From Rhodamnia argentea (taxonomy: Eukaryota; Streptophyta; Magnoliopsida; Myrtales; Myrtaceae): 64,000 nt of DNA. Positions 56,261 through 64,000 of this stretch are shown in pieces (the stretch's first letter is position 1; each line of letters opens with the position of its first letter). Location of the stretch: positions 11,258,001 to 11,322,000 of the forward strand of contig NC_063157.1 in assembly GCF_020921035.1 (NCBI RefSeq), read 5' to 3'. The translations under genes were made by a program, and so were the position numbers. The notes below the pieces were generated by a model. It was not told the DNA's origin and did no database searches. It was given only the letters and a program-made list of their open reading frames with translations.

Positions 56261-57506
56261 AGCCCTCATAACCTTGGATCGAGATCCATCTGGGGTGATC
56301 AACCTCAATTAGCCTCGACCCCAGCCTCGGTTTGAGGATTCGGAGGCACCCGCGTGGGTTCGATGTAATTGAATAATTCTAATGAACAATTAGAACTTGA
56401 CTAATGAATAGTTCTCCAATAGCAGTTCTACTAATTTTGTGGAACTAAAAACACACACAATGGCTTACAACAAGTTTGTCACAGGATCATGGGAGAATTT
56501 CCAATTCACAAGGAAAATTACTGCCCAAGAAAAGCTACTGGTTATTGACAGAACAACTGCATCACCGATCGGTGCATCCTCCTCATGACTACTGACTTCA
56601 CAAGGCACCCAAGACTCGAGCGAACTGGGTTACGCATCTCTCTTTAATTGGAATGTCCGAGTACATATAGCTAAGCAGGCACATCTCCCCCTTTTGCTTT
56701 TCCAGACTGCATAGAAATTGTCAACAGCATCCAAAGACGATAATTCGCCGTAGTTTTTGCGTATGAATGATTTGAGAGACACCAGAAGACAGATGATGTG
56801 CATAGCAAGCGCAAACATAAAAATGTCATCGTCGCTTCAAAGTTCTGCATTTGGCATTCCTCACAACACAGACCATTTCATCAATGCAACTGAGCTTCTT
56901 GGCAACTAGTTGCTTCTTAATAATAGTCAAATCATGATATATCCAACAATCAACAAAACATGCAGCCTCCCGAAACATGAATCGACCTCTTACTCTATAC
57001 AAAATGAAGAGTACATTACAGCCAAGAAGAAGTACAATCTTCCGACAAACAAGGGTCGTGTTGAGCTTCAAGAATACAAGCTCAACATTAGAGTACTCTA
57101 GCATAAAAACATGGTTGCCACGCAACATTCATAGATAGAGGAAAGAGGCTGCTGAATCTACTCGCCAAGAAATAAGCACCATTGCAAACACCAATATCCA
57201 TTCATTGCCCAAAACTGCCAGAACATTCAGCATCCCAACTAGCTTTAGTGAGAAAAGTCTCTTCTCCAAATGAGGAGAAATGGGACATCGAAACAGTCTA
57301 TTACTCAAAAAGCAGGATTTTTGGTTAACACAGATATCCAGATTAACATTGTCCATACAACCAAGGAGGATGGTTAATGCAACCAAGATGGTGAAGTGTG
57401 AATTAAGGACGGAAGAATTGGAGGCACAGAATATACAGTTGACTAGATTCAAAATAGGGCCAAAACTGAAATTGTCACCTCTAAACACGAAGACATGAAC
57501 GAATTT
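56261..57506. other. 3' flank of the PPR gene, no recognised gene
   Basis: Probably contains the PPR 3' UTR. The minus-strand frames at 56826-57128 and 57129-57488 show no domain signature. Confidence 0.45.
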
Positions 57507-59093
57507 TTAACCTCCACGAGGACTTCTCCTCATCCTCAAAAGTTCATCATACGCATGTAACTTTCTGGCCTTGGAAAGGCTATGTTTCAATTTCAACAGT
57601 GTGGAAGAGGACAATCTAATTCCTCTTTCAATGACATCCTCGGCATATTTGACTGCTTCAGGGAGCCTGTCAAGATCAAGAAGCCCCACAATCAAAGTAT
57701 TTCCAGTCTCATCCAAATCGGACCTGTAGTATTCAACCATCCACCTCCAAACTTTCATAGCTGAGTGATGGTCTCCTGTATCTATAAAAATCCTGGCAGC
57801 TGCCTTACAATTGGCCACGCTTGGCACGCATTCATTTTTCACCATCTCCGTAAACACAATGGAGGCTTCCTTTAGTTTCCTACTTTGGATCAAGAACTGA
57901 AGCAAAATATTGTAAGTTCTATCGTCCGGAAATGCTCCATTGTAGACCATTTCATCCAACAGCCTCTCAGCCACATCTATGTGGTCGGTGTAACAATGTA
58001 AAGCTATCATTGAATTATACATTTCTGTATCTGGTCTACACCCAAGTCTTCCCACCATAGCTTCCCATATAAAGTTGGCTCCTTTGGGATCAGCATGCTT
58101 TATAAACTCCTCCAATGCGTTCCGAAAGAACTTCATACCTGGATAACACCGGTGATCACTCATCGTCCGGAAATATTTCAATGCTTCACATATCCCACTA
58201 GGACCCTTCAGCAAAGTACATAAAAATGAGCCATAGGCAGGCACGTTGGCGGGATCCCAACCGATTTCTCTCACCATCTCGGCGAAAGTTCGCCTAGCAC
58301 CAGTCACATTCTGTTCATTCTCCCAACCCTCCAACAATATCGCATATGTATCGGGGTCCGGCCGAATCCTGTCCTTCACGTTTACTAAGAAGTCCACTGC
58401 ATCCACAGTCTTACCGTCCCTACAAATCGCACTAATCAGCGAATTCAACGCTACAACATCAGGCGGCAAGCCGTATTGGCCCATCACTTCAAAAGTCATA
58501 ATAGCTTCTTGCAAGCTACCAGCAAGCACGTAGCTACTAAAAACGGAAGCGAAAGTGGCAAGCGAAAGCAGCTCCTTTTTACGCATCGACTTCACAGCAT
58601 CCCACATTGCATCAAACAGAGAGTGCTTACCCAACATGTCGACCACCAAATTCCAAGCGTACGGGCTGTGGTCGTCCTTGAGCTGGTGCCCGGACCACCT
58701 GAAGAACTTGACGGCGGAGCCCGGGAAGCCGTAGGACAACTTGAGCACCTCCTCGACATCTTCTTGCCGGACCCCAATGCCGGAATCTTCGAGGACCTTC
58801 TCGACGGTGAGGGAGGGGGTTTTGGCGATGATTTCGCACAAAGCCCTGATCTTGGGAGGCAAATCGGGGATGTCGAGGTATGAGTTGAAAGTTTGCGGCT
58901 TGCCCAGTTTTTGTTTAGAGGTGACACGGTCGGCTTGACGATGAGGACGGGGGCATGTGGGGGATTTTGATCTTGACCTTGAATTTAGAGCGATACGGCG
59001 CTTCTTGTCGAAGGGCGAACTTGATGGTGGCGGTGGGGAACGGGAACGAGCACGGTGGAAATCGCGGTACGGTCTCTTTCTGTCCCCGGCCAT
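57507..59093 (-). CDS. P-class pentatricopeptide repeat protein with RS-rich N-terminus
   Basis: An intronless 528-aa PPR protein. PPR arrays bind organellar RNA in sequence-specific fashion; the P class usually stabilises, processes or helps translate transcripts. From about residue 140 to 500 there are consecutive 35-residue helical repeats, for example around DVVALNSLISAICRDGK, DPDTYAILLEGWENEQN, DTEMYNSMIALHC, FPDDRTYNILLQFLIQSRK and VPSVANCKAAARIF. The N-terminal 60 residues are not a typical transit peptide: they are Arg/Ser/Pro-rich (RARSRSPPPPSSSPFDKKRR, then NSRSRSKSP) with a KKRR cluster at 30-33, which looks nuclear. The conserved segment VEKVLEDSGIGVRQEDVEEVL precedes the repeats. 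Start at 59093 is the first Met of the frame. A hAT element ends 184 bp upstream. Orthologue not named. Confidence 0.9.
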   Translation of the reverse strand: MAGDRKRPYRDFHRARSRSPPPPSSSPFDKKRRIALNSRSRSKSPTCPRPHRQADRVTSKQKLGKPQTFNSYLDIPDLPPKIRALCEIIAKTPSLTVEKVLEDSGIGVRQEDVEEVLKLSYGFPGSAVKFFRWSGHQLKDDHSPYAWNLVVDMLGKHSLFDAMWDAVKSMRKKELLSLATFASVFSSYVLAGSLQEAIMTFEVMGQYGLPPDVVALNSLISAICRDGKTVDAVDFLVNVKDRIRPDPDTYAILLEGWENEQNVTGARRTFAEMVREIGWDPANVPAYGSFLCTLLKGPSGICEALKYFRTMSDHRCYPGMKFFRNALEEFIKHADPKGANFIWEAMVGRLGCRPDTEMYNSMIALHCYTDHIDVAERLLDEMVYNGAFPDDRTYNILLQFLIQSRKLKEASIVFTEMVKNECVPSVANCKAAARIFIDTGDHHSAMKVWRWMVEYYRSDLDETGNTLIVGLLDLDRLPEAVKYAEDVIERGIRLSSSTLLKLKHSLSKARKLHAYDELLRMRRSPRGG

Positions 59094-59276
59094 TGATCTC
59101 TTGGGTAGCTACGCAGATTGCAGAAGGTTAGGGCAACGGTAGGAAAGCCCTCATCGAGAAGATGAGCGCTGCTTGGGGGCGCAGCGAAGAAATCAGAGAC
59201 ATGCCGACTGCCCAGGCCGAAACATGGAGCCGACCAGGTCAATTTACAAACATAACCCCTGGGTTCCCTTGGAAGT

Positions 59277-62210
59277 GGAGGTGGCTACGGGCCAGTTTGG
59301 ACTCGGAACCGCCCCGGGTCAAATCCGTAATCGGCCCGTTGACTGGGCCCGTCGGTTTCGAACCGAAACCGGCCCGTGCCATAGGGGCTGGTTACGGGTC
59401 CCCATTTCACTGAATCGGCAAACTAGCCAGTACAATACAAAAAAATAATAATAAATAAAATAAAAAAGGGGAACTTTTTTTCTCAAATTGTGATTGTTGC
59501 AACTTCTCCCCTTTTTTTCTTTCTTATTTAATTTATAAATTCTATCTAACTATTATAAATACCACTTTCCATCTTTCATTTTTTCTCACAATTTCTCTTA
59601 AATTTTCATTCTCTCAAATTCTCTCAATTCGCTTAATGCTCTCAATTTTCTGAATCTGCTTTCCGCTCAATTCTTTCAAAAAATAGCAAGTGGAAGTAGA
59701 AATAGTGACACAGAAAAAAAAAAAAAACAAGATGTGGGAATTCGATTATCCTCATGATCCTCGTGATTTTGCAGATTGGGAGATCGATGTTGATGATATT
59801 AACATTATTCCCAATGTGGAACACGTCCCAACGCAAGAAAGTATTCATCCTAATATCAGTATGAAAAAAAATGTCAACAATAAATGTGCCGAAATAAGAG
59901 GTTACATCCGACATATGGGAGCACTTCATGAAGAAGGAAAGATTTGATTTATGCCCAAAAAAGTATGGGGTAACTTGTCAACATTGTGGGGCAGCATACA
60001 AATATACAGGTGGACAAGGCTATGGAACATTCAAACGGTATCTTAGGGCGAAACATCCAACCCAAGCCGGAATTGACACCGAGCAATAATAAATTTCTGG
60101 GTACACTAATCCTAACACTCCTTTATTTCATTATAATGAAAAAACTTATAAAGAAGAATTAGCTAGATGTATTGTCGTTACCATTTAATTTTGGTGAAAA
60201 TTTTGGTTTTAATCATTTTATACAAACCGCATGTACTCCACAATCAAAACCTATTTTGAGAAATAAACTTAAACGCCAAGTTTTTTATCTTTATAAAAGA
60301 GGAAAAAAACATTTACAAATTTTTTGTATGAATTTTAATGGACGTGTGCATATAGATAGAGACATTTAGAGTGATCTTTGGCAAACTCATTCTTATATGG
60401 GTATTACATGTCATTGGATAGATGACGATTGGAACATTCAAAAAAGAATTATTACATTTAGAGTTTTTGATGATATGCATATGACAAATAATATTTATAG
60501 AATAATTATACAAGTTTTAGAAGAATATTATTTGCTTAACAAAATTTTTTCAGTTGATTTTGATAATGCTGCGGCAAATACCGCTTCAATTTTCAAGTTA
60601 AAAAGATTTGTAAACCCACTTTTGGTGGATAATTTTTTCACATTACATGTGCTTGCCATGTTTTAAATGTATATGTACAAGATGGTTTAAAAACTCTTAA
60701 TATTTTTCTCAATAATTCAATTTTTATCGAAACATCCCTACATTATGAAAGAATGGAGCAAATTTTGTGAAATGCATGGAAGAAAAGGAAATAAAATTTC
60801 ATGAGATGTTCCAACTCGTTGGAATTCTACGAGTTGCTTAATCAATCTTTTGCATATAAAGATTTATTATGTGCATTTATTTCAGATAATATTTCTCAAA
60901 TTAATTAATACCCACAAGAGTGAGATATTTGCAAAAAAAAAAATTAAATTTTTAAAATTTTTTGATGATGCAACTTATACTTTATCGAGTGTTTATTATC
61001 TTACTACGCATTTATTTTTAATAGAGTGTATTAATATTACTAGTGTTTTTAAAGAAAATGAAAAAGATGATCAATTAAGTCAAACTATTATAGCAATGCG
61101 AACAAAATAGCTACATTATTATACCGAAATTCCTCTTATTTATTTGGTTGCTACTTTTTTCGATCCACATATCAAATTAGATGGTTTAGGTGATTATTTG
61201 ACTACATATTATGAACACGTTTGATTAAAATGGTAAATGTTAGAGCTATACAAACAGTAGTTGAAAACGCAACAGCAAAATTATATAATGAATTTTTTAG
61301 TAAATATAATCTATGTGATAATGGATTTTTCCAACCTAGCGACATACAAAGCGTGGACCTAGGTAAAATTAGTAGATGGCATAAACTTATGATGAATAGG
61401 CAAAAAATAAAATAAAATGGCGCAATAGGAAATATTTCTAAAATAGAGGCTTATTTAACTATTTCTTTTGAGTTTGGTGAATCCGAATACGGCACAGATT
61501 TCATAATTCTAGATTGGTGGAAAATGCATTCAACCCAATTCCTAATTATAGCTCTTATCTCACGATAGGTTTTAGCAATCCCTTGTTCAATAATTGCAGT
61601 TGAATAAGCATTTAGTGCTAGATACAACATTTTGGATGACCGATGTTCAAAATTAGCTTTGAATTCGGTGGAGGCTCAAGCTTGTGTCGATAATTTAACA
61701 AAAGCTTAATATCGAAAACAACAGATGAATCACAACAATGAAATCGAATTATTCGATGATGGAGATACCATCACCATGGGTACCGATATCGGAACGGGTG
61801 GTGACGATTGACGATGAGATAAGTATGAGGTAATCAAAGGTAAAAGAATTATATGGGATTCGATTCTTCTATCCCTAAGAAGATATGTAGGTGCTTAATG
61901 ATAATTCATTAAGTTCAAGCCCATTTTTCCTCCCTTTTCCCCCGAAGTTTGATTATAATTTGTATTTGATAATTTATTATTTCATAATTTATAATTTATA
62001 ATTTATTATATTATAATTCATTATTTAAAAATTAAATTTAAAAATGGGAACTAAAATGGGCGGTTCCATTTTCGATTTTGAACTAGAACCGGGCCTTAAA
62101 CCGACTCGGAACCGCTAGTTCAAAACTAGAACTCGAATCGTCGATTCCCCCGTGGCCACTAATTAGAACCGCTAGTTCATGAACCGAAACCGGCCCGTGG
62201 CCATCACTAC
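59277..62210 (+). mobile_element. hAT transposon (2934 bp) with 8-bp TSD, decayed
   Basis: An exact 8-bp duplication TTGGAAGT flanks it (59269-59276 and 62211-62218). The termini GGAGGTGGCTACGGGCCAGT and, in reverse, GTAGTGATGGCCACGGGCCG are imperfect inverted repeats, followed by ggttcgaacc-type subterminal motifs. The interior codes for a broken BED-zinc-finger hAT transposase on the plus strand. Confidence 0.85.
59732..61812 (+). pseudogene. hAT transposase (BED zinc finger, RICESLEEPER-like), many stops
   Basis: Pieces in order: an acidic N-terminus (MWEFDYPHDPRDFADWE); a BED finger at 59961-60060 (VTCQHCGAAY followed by TFKRYLRAKHP); the catalytic-domain segment HWIDDDWNIQKRIITFRVF and IFSVDFDNAAANTASI (about 60405-60590); PTRWNST (about 60806-60826); PLIYLVATFFDPHIKLDGLG (about 61132-61192); and the dimerisation region ILDWWKMHSTQF with IPCSIIAVE and AFSARYNILDDR (about 61510-61645). 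Frameshifts and at least six in-frame stops separate the pieces, so no active transposase is made. Confidence 0.85.
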
Positions 62211-62218
62211 TTGGAAGT

Positions 62219-64000
62219 GATCGTTGAATTGCTACGACCGTAAAATTTTTGGAAGTTGAAATTACAAAACCCCATTAACTTTGAGAATAGGGATAAAGGC
62301 GTGAATCATCCATAAACCGTGTGGTCTAGTATATAATGTGATCTATGAATTTTTTAATTTGTTCAGTATGACTCTTAAATTTTAATCCAATGTGCAATAC
62401 ATTCTGTGGACTTTTAATTTATTCAATATTGTACATAAACTTTTTGTACATATTCAATTTAGTCCTTAAATATCGTCCTTCTATTTTTTTCAAGATCAAG
62501 GATAATATTGAACATTTTCCTGTGATTGTAACGACTAAATTGAACATTTACTAAAAATTCAGGGATCATACTGAACACTAAGTTAAAGTGCATGAACTAT
62601 ATTAAACAAATAAAAAGTTTAGAGACCACATTGCATATTGGATTAAAGTTCAATGGTCATTTGTGTCATTTCCCTTGTGAATAATACATATTCATTTCGA
62701 ACTTTCAACTCTTACACGATATTCTTTAAATTTTCATTTTGTTATGGTCTTATTCTCTGTTATTTTTTTCGTTAGCACGTGTAATGCATGCGATTTTTAA
62801 GGGACAAAAATATATTTCCATCTCCTTTTTTTTTTATAAAGAAAAATTCTCATTTACCTTTGAATACAGTGAATAAAATTAAAAAATATTGAAGATGGGA
62901 AAAAAATTAAATTAACTAATAAATTACCAAGAAGAGGAAAAAAAATCAATAATAAACACAAATAACAACTCATGCATCTCAATGCCCACGGGAGTCTTGT
63001 CTCGGCCTTTATGATTATGACAAGGCCACCTCGTCCGAGTTGCCTCGAGTTGAATTTGCATTCACTTGACCTTTTCTTTTGCTTTGAATCATGCATTTAT
63101 TGTATTTTTTTTTTTTGTATGACCAAACAGAAAATCTTGCATTTATTGTCATAAGATTTGCAGGATTAGGAATGAAAAATGAAAATATTGCGGGAAAGAA
63201 AATGATTATCTCAAAAAGAAAAAAAAAATGTATGGGTAACAAAAGCCTACGGTAAAAGTTCCTATAAAACTCCCCACCCCTAAATCTCCGGCTCGCAAAA
63301 ATAGAGCGGCTCATAACCGATCTGGAATAGAGTACCGGCGGCTCTCTTCTTGTTCCATCGGTAACTTCTTTTACTCATATATTTTTTCTTACCAACATCT
63401 ATTTAGTCGTGGTATTTGTAAAGTTGGTCTTGCTGTCGTAAGCGAAGAAAAAAAATGTTTGAACCCAACAATTAGATAGGCAAGATCTTGATTTGTTAAT
63501 GCGGTATGATTATAAACTTTAGGAATTCTACGGATAGGTTCTTGACTTCTTATACGAGCTATATATTTTCAATCTTTTTCTTTTTTGGAAAATAAAAATT
63601 ATTACATTGAGGTGGTGCATTGGATTCCCTTTTTCATTTTATCCAAAAAGACACAAATGGATTTTTTTTTTTCAATTTTAGCTTCGGGCCTCTTTGATAT
63701 TAATTTTTGCTACAAATACTATTCATGCCCTTGGAAAGTAAACTTTTTTTTTAGCTCGGCTCTTTTGAAATGTAAAGGGGTGTGGCAAGAATAGAAGGTT
63801 GAGTTGGAAAGATTAAGGGAATATAGATTTGAACCAAGCAATAACTTTAAATTTCAATGACAATAGCCATACTTAAAAATAGACATGCATGTCCAATGTT
63901 TAGAGGGATTTTTGGAGGCTTTGGTGAGAGTGGTGGTTATGAAAATAGTTTGCTTTCATATCAATGAGAGCAAAGTTTGGCTTACATCGAAATTATTTAT
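62219..64000. other. Intergenic, no gene seen
   Basis: Contains hairpin family A at 62317-62680. The frames at 63015-63314 (minus) and 63585-63794 (plus) are low-complexity and domain-free. Confidence 0.5.
62317..62680. repeat. Hairpin MITE-like element, family A (second copy)
   Basis: The left arm (gtggtctagtatataatgtg, ttaatttgttcagtatgac) is mirrored at the right (catactgaacac, aaaaagtttagagaccacattgc). Same layout as 48530-48835. Confidence 0.5.

Noticed and set aside
1-64000. CRISPR arrays, prokaryotic operons or phage
   Set aside because: Introns, plant gene families and plant transposons rule out a prokaryotic origin. The tandem repeats found are minisatellites or microsatellites without spacer structure.

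Overview
The window is nuclear DNA of a flowering plant, almost certainly a eudicot. The genes carry plant-type GT-AG introns, plant-only families are present (GDP-L-galactose phosphorylase, CAR-type C2 proteins, P-class PPR, RLCK), and the intergenic DNA is AT-rich and packed with Mutator-like, hAT, LINE, Copia and large-LTR remnants. I cannot name the species. The dominant non-autonomous MULE type, with AT-rich arms and a GC-rich core, is one I associate loosely with Myrtaceae, but that is a weak inference.

Layout. 1-560: end of a Copia element on the minus strand. 6.4-26.8 kb: a cluster of small C2-domain CAR-like genes (C2-domain ABA-related). There are three intact copies at 6431-7219, 12816-13429 and 25705-26773, and a fourth reduced to its last codons and 3' UTR at 18601-19210, split by a 433-bp MITE. 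Flanking blocks repeat between copies (9.5-10.3 kb with 14.2-15.6 kb; 11.7-12.1 kb with 17.5-17.9 kb), so the cluster grew by segmental tandem duplication and was then invaded by transposons. 30.5-33.5 kb: the ascorbate-pathway gene GGP/VTC2, with an apparent ACG-started regulatory uORF in its leader. 37.1-37.7 kb (minus): a four-EF-hand calmodulin-like protein. 45.5-48.1 kb (minus): a six-exon receptor-like cytoplasmic kinase. 57.5-59.1 kb (minus): an intronless PPR protein with an unusual RS-rich N-terminus. 59.3-62.2 kb: a complete but decayed hAT element with an 8-bp target-site duplication, inserted just upstream of the PPR gene.

The least expected content is two gene-capturing transposons. 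A 967-bp hAT-like element (7613-8579) carries a broken fragment of ribonucleotide reductase small subunit. A 1586-bp Mutator-like element (27147-28732) with about 150-bp inverted repeats and a perfect 9-bp target duplication carries a broken patatin-like phospholipase fragment. Several further non-autonomous MULEs have recognisable 9-bp duplications.

The genes do not form one pathway. CAR C2 proteins, the CML and the RLCK all belong to Ca2+, membrane or stress signalling, and GGP makes the antioxidant ascorbate, but plant genes are not arranged in operons and I infer no functional coupling.
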